A DNA stretch of 32,453 nt from Collinsella tanakaei (GTDB taxonomy: Bacteria; Actinomycetota; Coriobacteriia; Coriobacteriales; Coriobacteriaceae), in contig NZ_JACJKB010000019.1 in the NCBI RefSeq assembly GCF_016900375.1, positions 1-32,453 of the forward strand. The letters are read 5' to 3'. Position 1 is the stretch's first letter, and every line of letters begins with the position of its first letter. Made by a program: the position numbers and the translations under genes. The notes under the pieces were generated by a model. That model was not told the origin of the DNA. It did not search any database and saw only the letters and a program-made list of their open reading frames with translations. This document shows, one piece after another, positions 15,760 through 24,744 of the stretch.

Positions 15760-15938
15760 TCATTCCTCCTCCGGCCACATGAACATCGCCCCGAAATCCG
15801 GCGTAGAACGCGCCTCTTCATACGACTTCGGAAGCTCTGGGAGTAGTGGGGAGCGTATGCATTGTAAATGGCGCGATTCGTCTCCAGATGCTGGAAATCC
15901 GCAGAAAATAGGTTGGCAAGCAGATGTTTCATTAAACG
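15760..15938 (-). pseudogene. frameshifted C-terminal gene remnant
   Basis: On the minus strand one frame reads MKHLLANLFSADFQHLETNR and ends in AYAPHYS. The next frame continues PELPKSYEEARSTPDFGAMF and then MWPEEE and stop. Adding one C to the run TCCC at about 15849 joins them into a smooth protein end. I do not recognise the family. It lies just downstream of the AbiH gene on the same strand, and could be what remains of a gene displaced by the defence insertion, or carry a sequencing error. Confidence 0.35.
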
Positions 15939-15970
15939 CGATTCTCTGCTCACTCAGATATGGTCTAACT

Positions 15971-17128
15971 TTACTGAATCTCAGGCAGTTCCTTCCAATC
16001 CTTCTCTTTCAGCTCACGTATTTCAATTCTGTTCTCAAGAAGCATCTTATGAACGAGATTTCTCCCGTGATTGGGGTTATCGAGGCTTGATCCGTAACTA
16101 TCCAACAGCTTTAGAGCTTTCGTCATTTGTTGCTCTCGAGCACTGTCAGCACTCACCTGAGTGCCGTCAGACAACTGATACGGACAGTAGTAGAAAACCA
16201 GCTTTGTATTTCCTCCATACAAATTAACTATATCGAAGATGGACTGAAAGTAGGAATAATCCGCATCTCCAAGAGAGTGGCCAAAAAACTTGATTACATC
16301 AGTTTCTTTGGATATTTGCACGCCGTTGTCTGACCGGCCATTGTTGCCGTTTTGAGAACGGAGCGACATCACCCTAGACGTTTTAGTGAACTGGGATATT
16401 TCGGCATTATCGAGCCGACCAGATCCATCAATTCCGAAAATGATTGAGCCCGTCAAACGCCCATGAATATTGCAGTATCTAATCGGCGCTCGTTCTGTAC
16501 CATAACCAACGCTGTATACCTCGGCAGACCGAGTGTAGTTGAAACAAAGAACGTTTATGTTGTATAGCACAACGTTTTGATCAGGACCTCCGTCAGCAAG
16601 AATTGAAAACAACAGACGCCTTGCCTTTTCTTTGTATTCGCTAGAGGAATTAACAGCATAATCAAGATAGTTCTTGAAATCGTTTTCGAACACATTGAGC
16701 TCTTTCATTAAGAACCTATATAAGCTGTGGCAATTCCAATCCATTTTGGGATAATGCTCGAGCAAATAGAGGAGAACCTGTCGCTGGCCATCAGAAAGAT
16801 CGTGACTCCAAGCTTTAGGATCGTTTTGTGCCAGACAAAAGAAAACGCCTTCAATTCCTCGCCGCCTTTTATTCGCCCCAGTCTTGTCAGGATCAATCCA
16901 GCTTGCAATACAACCCTCAATATCTTTCCAATCGGAACCATGATTGCCGTCAAGGATGATGTCCCAGATTGTCTCATGATGAATAGGGGCATTAGTCGCC
17001 TCGGCCTCATCTGGTTGATTAAAAAAGTGTTTTCGGTTTCGCTTAAAATCTAAATAACTCGAATGAAGGCCGCAGTGCAGATCGAATCCATTTCCAATAA
17101 CTACGAGCTGGCGGTATACGGATTCCAT
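15971..17128 (-). CDS. abiH: AbiH-family abortive infection protein
   Basis: The 385-residue protein opens with LVVIGNGFDLHCGL and SSYLDF, the hallmark of AbiH, and keeps the other conserved blocks: VLCFNYTRS near 195, NIHGRL with IIFGIDG near 225, and FFGHSLGDADYSYFQ near 285. AbiH was found as a lactococcal phage-resistance protein; its biochemical action is not settled. The NGFD start and the later GHSLG block recall a nucleotide-binding, SIR2-like layout, which is inference. The start has AGAGG about nine bases ahead, and the gene appears to be transcribed alone. Its low GC relative to the core supports recent transfer. Confidence 0.88.
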   Translation of the reverse strand: MESVYRQLVVIGNGFDLHCGLHSSYLDFKRNRKHFFNQPDEAEATNAPIHHETIWDIILDGNHGSDWKDIEGCIASWIDPDKTGANKRRRGIEGVFFCLAQNDPKAWSHDLSDGQRQVLLYLLEHYPKMDWNCHSLYRFLMKELNVFENDFKNYLDYAVNSSSEYKEKARRLLFSILADGGPDQNVVLYNINVLCFNYTRSAEVYSVGYGTERAPIRYCNIHGRLTGSIIFGIDGSGRLDNAEISQFTKTSRVMSLRSQNGNNGRSDNGVQISKETDVIKFFGHSLGDADYSYFQSIFDIVNLYGGNTKLVFYYCPYQLSDGTQVSADSAREQQMTKALKLLDSYGSSLDNPNHGRNLVHKMLLENRIEIRELKEKDWKELPEIQ

Positions 17129-17459
17129 GGGTTAATCCTCTCTGCATATGGCATGAACAGCTGGAAAACAGCCATATCATCACTGTCGAATCGAAATCAC
17201 AACCGATTCTACTGCAGCATCGCGTGATATCAACGCGCCCACAATGAACTAGAATTGAGCTCCCATTGCCGCGAGTAATCCCCAATACTAGACTTTCCTC
17301 ATCAGCCGTAGCATACGCACTGCCGAGGAATTCGTTGCCGAATGTGAAAAATCCCGCATGAGCGCACGGTGGGCACCTGCGCAACCAAACAATTCGTGTA
17401 TGTCAGACATACAAATCAATCAGAAAGAATGAACTCCATAACAGGTCGTATCCCCGCCG
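17129..17459. other. 331-bp gap between abiH and fic
   Basis: No gene with a convincing start was found. A minus-strand frame (17043-17384) reads through abiH's start region in another frame and contains several Cys pairs, but it has no ribosome site. The gap must hold the promoter of abiH and that of fic on opposite strands; no clear -35/-10 pair was seen. Confidence 0.3.
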
Positions 17460-17496
17460 TTTTACCGCCAATGGCGGTAAAATGATGGCGGTAAAA
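17460..17496 (+). promoter_or_regulatory. palindromic operator before fic with a third half-site
   Basis: TTTTACCGCC-AAT-GGCGGTAAAA (17460-17482) is a perfect ten-base inverted repeat. The half-site GGCGGTAAAA is repeated directly at 17487-17496, 14 bases from the previous one, and reaches the fic ribosome site (AAAGGAGG). Occupancy would cover the promoter or the ribosome site. The winged-helix tail of the Fic protein is a likely ligand. Confidence 0.6.
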
Positions 17497-17505
17497 GGAG
17501 GCCGC

Positions 17506-18462
17506 ATGGGATACAAACCACCCTTTGAAAGAACGCCGGAGATCGATAACCTCTGCATGGAGATTGCAGAGCTCGTCGGCAAACTGCACCCAACCTCTAG
17601 CCTTAGCACGGATCCCACCCTTCACCGGGAGCTGCGCATCCGCACCATCCGCTCCTCCCTCATGATTGAAGGAAACACGCTTTCCGAAGAAGCCGTAACG
17701 GCAATCATGGACGGCAAACGCGTCCTTGGCCCGGCAAAGGACATTCTCGAAGTAGAGAACGCCAAGCGAGCTTATGGGCTTATGGGCGTTCTCAACCCGC
17801 TCAGCCCAGACGACCTGCTCCATGCGCACCGTATCATGATGGATGGGCTCATCGAGCATGCCGGCTGCTTCCGTTCTCGCGATGTCGGGGTCTTCGACGG
17901 CGACGCCCTCATCCATGCCGGCACACCGGCAAATTACGTTCCGCAGGTCATGGCAGACCTTTTCAGCTGGCTTGCAACAACCGAGCTGCACCCGCTCGTC
18001 ACGTCGTGCATCTTCCATTACGAGTTCGAATTCATCCACCCCTTCGCTGACGGTAACGGACGAATTGGAAGGCTTTGGCACACGTTGCTGCTCTCGCATT
18101 GGCGGCCCGTGCTCGCCTGGCTTCCCATCGAAAGCGTCATTCGCGAGCGTCAGCAGGAATACTACAGGGCGTTGGCGACTTCCAACGCCGAAGGCTCCTC
18201 AGAGCGTTTTGTCGCGTTCATGCTGCACGTTATCCGCGATGCATTGCTCCCCTTCTCCATTCCTGAAGACGAACATGAGAGCCGCTCTCGCCAGGCACTG
18301 GATTACTTTTCGAAAAACCCCAAGGGCACCGTTGCCGAACTTGCTGCCCTGCTCGGATGCTCCAAGCGATCTGCCGAGCGGCTCGTGGCAAATCTGCGCA
18401 AGAGCGACAAGCTCAAACGAGACGGCAGCGCGCGCGGCGGCACGTGGATCGTCAGCGGCTAA
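17506..18462 (+). CDS. fic: Fic-family protein with winged-helix C-terminus
   Basis: The ATG at 17506 follows AAAGGAGG and is preferred over one at 17482, which lies in the operator; the product is 318 residues. The Fic core motif HPFADGNGRIGR (178-189) is intact, so the enzyme should transfer AMP or another nucleotide group to a protein hydroxyl. The self-inhibitory motif SLMIEG (51-56) lies N-terminal, as in class II Fic proteins, and its Glu 55 should block ATP. The C-terminal 60 residues hold a helix-turn-helix (VAELAALLGCSKRSAERLVA) and a wing, fitting autoregulation through the palindrome upstream. The target is unknown. It may be a stress or phage-triggered toxin held in check by its own helix, or a housekeeping regulator. 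Confidence 0.9.
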   Translation: MGYKPPFERTPEIDNLCMEIAELVGKLHPTSSLSTDPTLHRELRIRTIRSSLMIEGNTLSEEAVTAIMDGKRVLGPAKDILEVENAKRAYGLMGVLNPLSPDDLLHAHRIMMDGLIEHAGCFRSRDVGVFDGDALIHAGTPANYVPQVMADLFSWLATTELHPLVTSCIFHYEFEFIHPFADGNGRIGRLWHTLLLSHWRPVLAWLPIESVIRERQQEYYRALATSNAEGSSERFVAFMLHVIRDALLPFSIPEDEHESRSRQALDYFSKNPKGTVAELAALLGCSKRSAERLVANLRKSDKLKRDGSARGGTWIVSG

Positions 18463-18477
18463 GGTCGGCCGCATCCC

Positions 18478-18506
18478 GACAAGTTTGCACCCGGCACCAT
18501 CTTGTC
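18478..18506. repeat. 29-bp interspersed repeat, copy 1
   Basis: It starts GACAAGTTTG and ends CATCTTGTC; the outer six bases are inverted repeats (GACAAG/CTTGTC). It matches 27 of 29 bases with the copy at 29580-29608. It sits 58 bases before the aminopeptidase start. Confidence 0.7.
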
Positions 18507-18563
18507 ACCCCACAGTGCTACCATACTCCCGGACATATCCCTACTAAAACAGGAGGCATCCCT

Positions 18564-19955
18564 ATGGAGCGTCCGAACGCATGGAAGAAGTACGGCGACG
18601 CCGATGTCGCCGAGCTCGAGCGCCTGTGCGCCGACTACCGCGCCTTCATCAGCGCGAACAAGACCGAGCGCGAGTGCGTGGCCGCCGGCGTCAAGCTGGC
18701 CGAGGCCGCGGGCTACGTGAGCCTCGAGTCCGCCGTGGCCGAGGGCCGCGCCCTCACCGCCGGCAGCAAGGTCTACGCCGTGTGCCACAACAAGACCCTC
18801 ATGCTCGTGAACCTGGGCTCCGCTCCCCTCGAGCAGGGCGTGAACATCCTGGGCGCACACGTCGACTCCCCGCGCCTCGACCTCAAGCAGAACCCGCTCT
18901 ACGAGGCCGGCGACATGGCCTACCTCGACACGCACTACTACGGCGGCGTGAAGGCCTACCACTGGGTGGCCACCCCGCTCGCCATCCACGGCGTCATCTG
19001 CAAGAAGGACGGCACCACCGTCGAGGTCGCCGTGGGTGAAGACGCCGCAGACCCCGTGTTCTGCATCTCCGACCTGCTGATCCACCTGGCCTCCGACCAG
19101 CTGAAGAAGCCCGCCTCCGAGGCCGTCGACCACGAGAACCTCGACGTCATCGTTGCCGGCCGCCCCGTGGTCATCGAGGGCGACGACGAGCCCAAGGAGC
19201 CCGTCAAGCAGATGCTCCTGAACATCCTGTCCGACAAGTACGGCGTCACCGAGGAGGACTTCCTCTCCGCCGAGCTCGAGGTCGTGCCCGCCGGTGCCGC
19301 CCGCGAGATGGGCCTCGACCGCTCGATGATCTTGGGCTACGGCCAGGACGACCGCGTGTGCGCCTACACCTCGCTCGCCGCGCAGCTGGATGTGCCGACC
19401 GTCGAGCGCACCTCCGTCACGCTGCTCGTGGACAAAGAGGAGATCGGCTCCGTGGGCGCCTCCGGCATGACGAGCCGCTTCTTTGAGAACACCATGGCCG
19501 AGATCCTCGAGCTCGCCGGCCAGGGCGGCCCGCTGGCGCTGCGCCGCTGCCTTGCCAACTCGCGCATGCTCTCGTCCGACGTGTCCGCCGGCTTCGATGC
19601 GCTGTACGCCGACCGCTTCGAGAAGAAGAACGCCGCCATCATGGGCCACGGCCTGTGCTTCAACAAGTACACCGGCGCGCGCGGCAAGTCCGGCTCCAAC
19701 GACGCCGACGCCGAGTACATGGCGCTCGTCCGCGACATCATGGACGAGGCCGGCGTGGACTTCCAGACCTGCGAGCTCGGCCGTATCGGCGCGGGTGGCG
19801 GCGGCACGATCGCCTACATCCTGGCCGAGTACGGCATGGACGTCATCGACTCCGGCGTGGCGGTGCTCTCCATGCACTCCCTGTGGGAGGTCACCAACAA
19901 GGCCGACGTCTACGAGGCCTACAAGGGCTACAAGGCGTTCATCGAGCGCGCGTAG
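18564..19955 (+). CDS. M18-family zinc aminopeptidase
   Basis: The start at 18564 follows AGGAGG; a longer in-frame reading overlaps fic and is rejected. The 463-residue protein has the M18 (aspartyl aminopeptidase-like) metal ligands: GAHVDSPR with His 99 and Asp 101, QDDR at 261-264, KEEIGS at 291-296, SSDVSAGF near 343, and SMHS with His 438. It removes N-terminal residues from peptides in the cytoplasm. Length is normal. Codons are strongly GC-rich, unlike the defence genes upstream, so this marks the return to core genome. A terminator follows. Confidence 0.93.
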   Translation: MERPNAWKKYGDADVAELERLCADYRAFISANKTERECVAAGVKLAEAAGYVSLESAVAEGRALTAGSKVYAVCHNKTLMLVNLGSAPLEQGVNILGAHVDSPRLDLKQNPLYEAGDMAYLDTHYYGGVKAYHWVATPLAIHGVICKKDGTTVEVAVGEDAADPVFCISDLLIHLASDQLKKPASEAVDHENLDVIVAGRPVVIEGDDEPKEPVKQMLLNILSDKYGVTEEDFLSAELEVVPAGAAREMGLDRSMILGYGQDDRVCAYTSLAAQLDVPTVERTSVTLLVDKEEIGSVGASGMTSRFFENTMAEILELAGQGGPLALRRCLANSRMLSSDVSAGFDALYADRFEKKNAAIMGHGLCFNKYTGARGKSGSNDADAEYMALVRDIMDEAGVDFQTCELGRIGAGGGGTIAYILAEYGMDVIDSGVAVLSMHSLWEVTNKADVYEAYKGYKAFIERA

Positions 19956-19987
19956 GGTTTACCGCGCGACTCCTGCCGCTGATTTGA

Positions 19988-20026
19988 GCCGCTCGCATGG
20001 CTGTTTGGCCGTGCGGGCGGCTTTTT
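19988..20026 (+). terminator. Rho-independent terminator of the aminopeptidase gene
   Basis: GCCGCTCGCATGGC pairs with GCCGTGCGGGCGGC (14 pairs, two of them G-U) around a six-base loop, followed by TTTTT. Confidence 0.85.
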
Positions 20027-20159
20027 CGTGTGCGCCGGCGCTCTTCGCGCAGACCCCGTTTGGTGCTGGCGCGCTTGCGCTTGCGCGCTATGCATGCTGG
20101 CGCTGGAAACTAGCCTCGATATACACAGGATTCTTGCTCAGTAGTATGCCGGCATAATT

Positions 20160-20308
20160 ATGAAGCCCGTTTTCAGCGTTTCTCGCCAGGCTCCTCGAGT
20201 ACACCGCACCTTGGGCTTCTCGCCAACTGGAAAAACGTGCCGCAAGGCGGGCAGAAATCAGGCCTCTACTCGGCCGATCCCAAAAGAAACGCTGAAAACG
20301 GGCTTCAT
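20160..20308. repeat. MITE-like element, copy A
   Basis: This 149-bp non-coding element has perfect 24-bp terminal inverted repeats that begin ATGAAGCCCGTTTTCAGCG and extend by TT/AA outside. It lies between two converging genes. A second copy, at 27874-28032, shares 21 of 24 terminal bases and the internal word AAAAACGT but little else. It has no transposase and is probably moved in trans or spread as a structured repeat. Confidence 0.75.
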
Positions 20309-20333
20309 AACTTTCCGAGGGCCGCACCGAAAG

Positions 20334-21347
20334 CTACTTCGCGCCCCGCGCGGTCGCCTCGCGGATGGCATCGAGGATCTCCGCGCAGCGCACGGAGGCC
20401 GAAAGCGGCATGATGGGACTTTCCGTCGCGCCCATGCGCACGAGCTCGGCAAAGTGCGCGATCTGCGGGTAGAAGTCGTCCACCTCGTAGGGCAGGCGCA
20501 CCTCGTGCGGCTCAGGGTCAGACGAACTCACGATGCGCAACGCATCCGGGCGATGCGGCAGGTCGACCTCGATCGCGCCTTCTGTGCCCACGATGCGCGC
20601 CGTCCTCGGGCCGGGGCGGTCGCTGCCGCATTCCAGCAGTGCGCTCGCTCCCCCGGGTGCTGCGAACTCCGCGCGGTCCCACACGTCCACCCCGTGGCTG
20701 CAGGCGCACTCCGCGCTCACCACCGCAAGGTCTGCCGGCAGCAGGTCCGCAAGCCAGCTCGCGCAGTAGGTGCCCATGTCCAGCAGCACGCCGCCTTGCA
20801 CCGGGTCGAAGTAGTACGACGACGCCTCGAGCGCCTTCGGGTCCGATTCGCCGAGCAGCCGCACCTCGACGCGCGTGACCTCGCCGATCGCACCCGCATC
20901 CAGAAGGCGGCGCAGCTCCAGGTAGGCCGGCTCGAACCTCACCTTCATGGCCTCCATGAACAGCGAGCCGTGCTCGCGCGCCACCGCGGCGACCTCGCGC
21001 ATCTCGGCAGCCGTAAGCATCGCCGGCTTCTCGCAGAGCACAGCCTTGCCGGCCGCGAGCGCGCGCTCGGCCCACACGCGGTGCAGGCCATGCGGCAGCG
21101 CCAGGTACACCGCATCGATCGCGGGATCGGCAAGCAGCTGGCGGTGGCCCTCATCGGCCCCATCAACATCGGTGTAAACGCGCTCCACACCGAACTCCGC
21201 CGCGAAGGCCTCGGCTTTCTGGGGCGTGCGGCAGCTGATGGCCACAAGCTCGCTTGCCGGCTCGTGCGCCAGGCTCTTCGCAAAGCGGTGCGCGATGCCG
21301 CCCGCGCCCAAGATTCCCCAGCGTACCGTAGCCGTGTTGCCCATCAT
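20334..21347 (-). CDS. Gfo/Idh/MocA-family oxidoreductase
   Basis: Start chosen at 21347 (AAAGG five bases ahead; the next codon is also ATG). The 337-residue protein has a Rossmann NAD(P)-binding start (WGILGAGGIAHRFA), the family hallmark CEKPAM near residue 110, and a C-terminal alpha/beta domain with GGVLLDMGTYC. It should oxidise or reduce a sugar, polyol or related ring substrate; the exact one cannot be told. The gene stands alone, between a MITE copy and a 300-bp gap (21348-21647) in which only the ribosome sites and presumably the promoters of the two divergent genes were seen. Confidence 0.9.
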   Translation of the reverse strand: MMGNTATVRWGILGAGGIAHRFAKSLAHEPASELVAISCRTPQKAEAFAAEFGVERVYTDVDGADEGHRQLLADPAIDAVYLALPHGLHRVWAERALAAGKAVLCEKPAMLTAAEMREVAAVAREHGSLFMEAMKVRFEPAYLELRRLLDAGAIGEVTRVEVRLLGESDPKALEASSYYFDPVQGGVLLDMGTYCASWLADLLPADLAVVSAECACSHGVDVWDRAEFAAPGGASALLECGSDRPGPRTARIVGTEGAIEVDLPHRPDALRIVSSSDPEPHEVRLPYEVDDFYPQIAHFAELVRMGATESPIMPLSASVRCAEILDAIREATARGAK

Positions 21348-21647
21348 GCCAACCTTTCGCGAAATCATGCGCCCCGCCCGCGCGGAGCGTCCGTAGACAC
21401 TCTACCCCGTGCGCCCGCTGTGCACCAGCATGCCTGCAGGCGGGCACTCCCTTCGCGCCACGCCCCCAACGAAACCGCTCCCGCACGCTCAGCCCGCACC
21501 CGTGCGCCCATCCCATCGCTACCGTTTACCAACCCCGTGAGTCAGAAAATGCATGCGGACCGATACCATCTTTGTATCCGTTTAGATTTCCGCGCGTGGG
21601 CCCAAACGCCACCTGCCGACGTGCGGACGATCGAGCAAGGAGGCGCT

Positions 21648-23717
21648 ATGAGACTATCCAAACGGATGCTCGCCATCACTGCAGCGCTCTGCGCAAGCCT
21701 TGTGGGCACCGGCAGTTTTGCCGCACCCGCCCTGGCGCACACCCCCGGAGAGGGCCAGATCGAGACGCAGGCGCAGACCAAAACAGCCTACGACTTCTTC
21801 AAGGCCCAGGGCAGCAACGTTGCCGCCGGCATCCTGAACGGCACGGTCGGCCCGCGCAAGATGCAAGACGGCACCAACCTGCACAGCTACACGCACCTCG
21901 GTGACCCCGACGACGCGACCGCGCTTGCCAACATGCTCGAATCGCTCGACATCCTCGAGGAGATGAACAAGGTCCGCACGCAGGTCGAGCACATCAGCGA
22001 GCTCAAGGTCACCGACACCGCCATGGCCTACACCATGCTCGCGGCCAACTGGTCGAACCACAGCTACGAGACCGGTAACGGCCTGCAGCACTCCAACCCC
22101 TATGCCCTTTCGAACACCATGCGCTGGGGCAACTCGCGCGGCGAGGTCATCGCGCGCGGATACCGCGACGCCCGCCACGTGATCGGCGGCTGGTACTGGG
22201 CCGAGAAGGCCTATGCGACCGGCACGAGCCAGACCGACCTGTACGGCACGCGCTACTCGACCACGGAAAACCGCCAGACCGGCCACTACAAGATCATCCG
22301 CGACAACACGTACAAGATCGCCGGCGCCGCTATCGTCAGCTCCAACAAGATCCACGCAGTCGACTTCGCCGACGTCAACCGCCTGCTCGGAGCCGGCAGC
22401 TACACCGGCACGGTCTCCGGCGAGAAGACCTACACCGTGGCGCAGTACCGCGCGCGCCTGCAGTCCTATATCGACCAGATCGGCGGCATCGATGAGCCGG
22501 AACCCGACGTGCCGGACACCCCGGATGAGCCCGATAACCCGGTTGATGGCCCCGAGGTCATCCTCGACATCACCGGACAGGGTGGCCTCCTCACGAGCGA
22601 CGGCGGCCCGGGAGACATCATCTCCATCGAGCCCGTCATCTTTGACGAATACATATTAGCAAGCATCTCCGCCACCTCTGAAGGCAAAAGCGTTCCGCTT
22701 ACCTACGATGCCGCCACCGGAAACTACCTGATGCTCATGCCCAACGCTGATGTAACTGTGAGCGTCGTATACAAGTGGGTCGGTCTAGATGCCGACAAGA
22801 AGCACAGCATCACAGTCCAAATCGAAGGCGTTGAAGGCGGAGACGTGAGCATGCCGTATAGGGCCTTGCCCGGCACGAGCGTTTCGGGCGGTATCATGCC
22901 GAATGACGGCTGGTGGCTCTACAGCGCAACCGCCGAGGCGGGCGGCCGCGAGCTGAATTTCTATAGGGAAGAAGGAACCAACTCCTGGAGGTTTGTCATG
23001 CCCGACGAGGATGTCGTCATCCACGTCGTGTTCATGCCCGATGGAGAAGAGCCCGAGCCCGAGGAGCCCAAGCCTGAAGAGCCCGAGCCCGAGGAACCCG
23101 GTGAGATTCCGGAGCCGGAGCCGCCCGTGGAGGACGAAGGCGACGATGACGATACGGATACCGGCTTTAGTGATGTGAGTAGCACCGAGTGGTATGCGAA
23201 GTCCGTCGCGTGGGCGGTCGAGAACAAGGCAATGGGCGGTTACTCGGGCACCGACAAGTTCGGTCCGAACGACGAGTTGTCCCGCGCCATGATGGCCGAG
23301 ATCCTGTGGAACCTCGAGGGCAAACCTGCGGTGTCACTCGGCGACGGCATGGCAAGCGACGTCAGCGCCGATAAGTGGTATGCCTCGTCGACGTCCTGGT
23401 GCATGCAGACCGGCATTTTCGCTGGATACGGCAACGGCGCGTTCGGCCCCGAGGACACGCTCACGCGCGAGCAGGCCGCGGTCGTCCTATGGCGTCGCGC
23501 CGGCGAACCCGCGTCGAGCCAGAACCTGAGCGGGTTCCCCGATGCGGGCGATACGTCCACCTACGCGATCGACGCGATGCGCTGGGCGGTTGAGAACGGC
23601 GTCCTGAGCGGAGCCGATCAGGATGACGGCACGAAGAAGCTCAACCCGAGGGTTCAGTGCACCCGCGCCGAGCTCGCCACCATCCTCATGCGTATGGACG
23701 AGGACGGCATCCTGTAG
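21648..23717 (+). CDS. secreted CAP-domain protein with three SLH repeats
   Basis: AAGGAGG precedes the ATG at 21648. The 689-residue protein has a Sec signal peptide (1-30, cut after PALA). A CAP/SCP-like domain (about 97-228) follows, with LEEMNKVR, a His-containing segment near 140 and RGEVIARGY, then a Pro/Asp-rich linker (281-300). Next come two repeat modules (about 303-376 and 386-463), each ending in a Met-Pro-x-(Ala/Glu)-Asp-Val strand as in Listeria-Bacteroides type repeats. An acidic PEPEEP linker (468-503) leads to three SLH domains (506-560, 569-622, 630-685). The SLH repeats should hold it on cell-wall polymer, outside the cell. CAP domains serve in adhesion, proteolysis or lipid binding; its role here is unknown. 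Confidence 0.9.
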   Translation: MRLSKRMLAITAALCASLVGTGSFAAPALAHTPGEGQIETQAQTKTAYDFFKAQGSNVAAGILNGTVGPRKMQDGTNLHSYTHLGDPDDATALANMLESLDILEEMNKVRTQVEHISELKVTDTAMAYTMLAANWSNHSYETGNGLQHSNPYALSNTMRWGNSRGEVIARGYRDARHVIGGWYWAEKAYATGTSQTDLYGTRYSTTENRQTGHYKIIRDNTYKIAGAAIVSSNKIHAVDFADVNRLLGAGSYTGTVSGEKTYTVAQYRARLQSYIDQIGGIDEPEPDVPDTPDEPDNPVDGPEVILDITGQGGLLTSDGGPGDIISIEPVIFDEYILASISATSEGKSVPLTYDAATGNYLMLMPNADVTVSVVYKWVGLDADKKHSITVQIEGVEGGDVSMPYRALPGTSVSGGIMPNDGWWLYSATAEAGGRELNFYREEGTNSWRFVMPDEDVVIHVVFMPDGEEPEPEEPKPEEPEPEEPGEIPEPEPPVEDEGDDDDTDTGFSDVSSTEWYAKSVAWAVENKAMGGYSGTDKFGPNDELSRAMMAEILWNLEGKPAVSLGDGMASDVSADKWYASSTSWCMQTGIFAGYGNGAFGPEDTLTREQAAVVLWRRAGEPASSQNLSGFPDAGDTSTYAIDAMRWAVENGVLSGADQDDGTKKLNPRVQCTRAELATILMRMDEDGIL

Positions 23718-23768
23718 CCGGACTGCCTTCGCCTGGGCTTTAAGCTGAAGGCGTAAGCGAACGATTTT

Positions 23769-23813
23769 GCAGCAGGGCCGCACGGTGTGAAGATCGCCGT
23801 GCGGCTCTGTTGC
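23769..23813 (+). terminator. hairpin after the SLH protein gene
   Basis: GCAGCAGGGCCGCACGG pairs with CCGTGCGGCTCTGTTGC (15 Watson-Crick pairs and two mismatched or G-U positions). No T-run follows, so termination strength is uncertain. Confidence 0.5.
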
Positions 23814-23884
23814 TGTGCATCGCCCGCTTTCCCGCGCGATTCGTGCTACGGTAGCGTGAGCACCTTCGACCACGAGGAACACCC

Positions 23885-24703
23885 ATGCTGCAGGTCATCA
23901 TCTCCCCCGCCAAACAGATGCGCATCGCCGCCGACACCTTCGCGCCGCGCGACATCCCGCCCTTCCCCGCGCGCACCGAGCGGCTGTACCGCGCGCTACT
24001 CGATATCGAGCGCGCCGACGGCGCCGAGGGCCTGCGCAGCCTCTGGCGCGTGAACGACAAGCTACTTGCCGAGAACATCGTGCGCCTGCACGAGTTCGTA
24101 CCCGTGCTCGACGACGTGCGGCTCGACGACCCGCTTGTAGCCCGCGCGGCATCGCCCGCCGTGTTCTCCTACGTGGGTATCCAGTACCGCAGCATGGCGC
24201 CCGAGGTCATGGGCTTCTCCGAGCTCGAATGGCTGCAGGAGCACCTGTGGGTGCTCTCCGGCTTTTACGGCTGCGTGCGCCCCTTCGACGCCGTGGAACC
24301 CTACCGGCTCGAGATGGGAGCCAAGCTTTCTGTCGACGGCGCGCGCGACCTCTACACCTTCTGGGGCGATGCACTGGCGCGCGAGATCTGCTCGGGCGAC
24401 TACCCCACGACCGTCGTCAACCTGGCAAGCGTCGAGTACGCGAAGGCCGTGCTGCCGCACCTGCCCGAGGGCGAATCGGTTGTGACCTGCATCTTCGGCG
24501 AGGACCTGCGCGCCGGACGTCCCGTGCAGCGCGCCACCGCGAGCAAGATCGCCCGCGGTTCCATGGTCCGTTGGATGGCCGAGCACGGCACCGAAGACGC
24601 CCGTGACCTGGAGCGGTTCGATGTCGGCTACGCGCTCGCACCGGAGCTCTGCCGTGAGCGCGGCCGCGAGCGCACGCTCGTGTTCATGCACCGCGAGGGC
24701 TAG
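23885..24703 (+). CDS. yaaA: YaaA family (peroxide stress, DUF328)
   Basis: The 272-residue protein shows the family's blocks: ISPAKQM at the start, YRLEMGAKL near 140, VVNLASVEYAKAV near 180 and KIARGSMVRWM near 220. In E. coli YaaA binds DNA and lowers free iron during peroxide stress. The ribosome site (GAGGA) is weak. It is transcribed alone and converges on the DUF6054-like gene, sharing a hairpin with it. Confidence 0.9.
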   Translation: MLQVIISPAKQMRIAADTFAPRDIPPFPARTERLYRALLDIERADGAEGLRSLWRVNDKLLAENIVRLHEFVPVLDDVRLDDPLVARAASPAVFSYVGIQYRSMAPEVMGFSELEWLQEHLWVLSGFYGCVRPFDAVEPYRLEMGAKLSVDGARDLYTFWGDALAREICSGDYPTTVVNLASVEYAKAVLPHLPEGESVVTCIFGEDLRAGRPVQRATASKIARGSMVRWMAEHGTEDARDLERFDVGYALAPELCRERGRERTLVFMHREG

Positions 24704-24705
24704 GA

Positions 24706-24735
24706 CGGCAGACGCGCTCCGCAGCGCATCTGCCG
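24706..24735. terminator. shared hairpin between yaaA and the DUF6054-like gene
   Basis: CGGCAGA and TCTGCCG pair, and inside them GCGCT pairs with AGCGC around a CCGC loop. It is symmetrical and lies between two converging genes, so it may serve both. Confidence 0.5.
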
Positions 24736-24744
24736 CGTGCTGCC

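Noticed and set aside
17043-17384. Cys-containing minus-strand frame upstream of abiH
   Set aside because: Overlaps the abiH start in another frame and has no ribosome site.
18459-19877. 472-codon minus-strand frame over the aminopeptidase
   Set aside because: His/Gly/Val-rich shadow of the M18 gene, with no start signal.
20160-21647. In-frame upstream extension of the SLH protein gene
   Set aside because: It runs through the MITE and antisense to the oxidoreductase; the true start at 21648 has AAGGAGG and a signal peptide.
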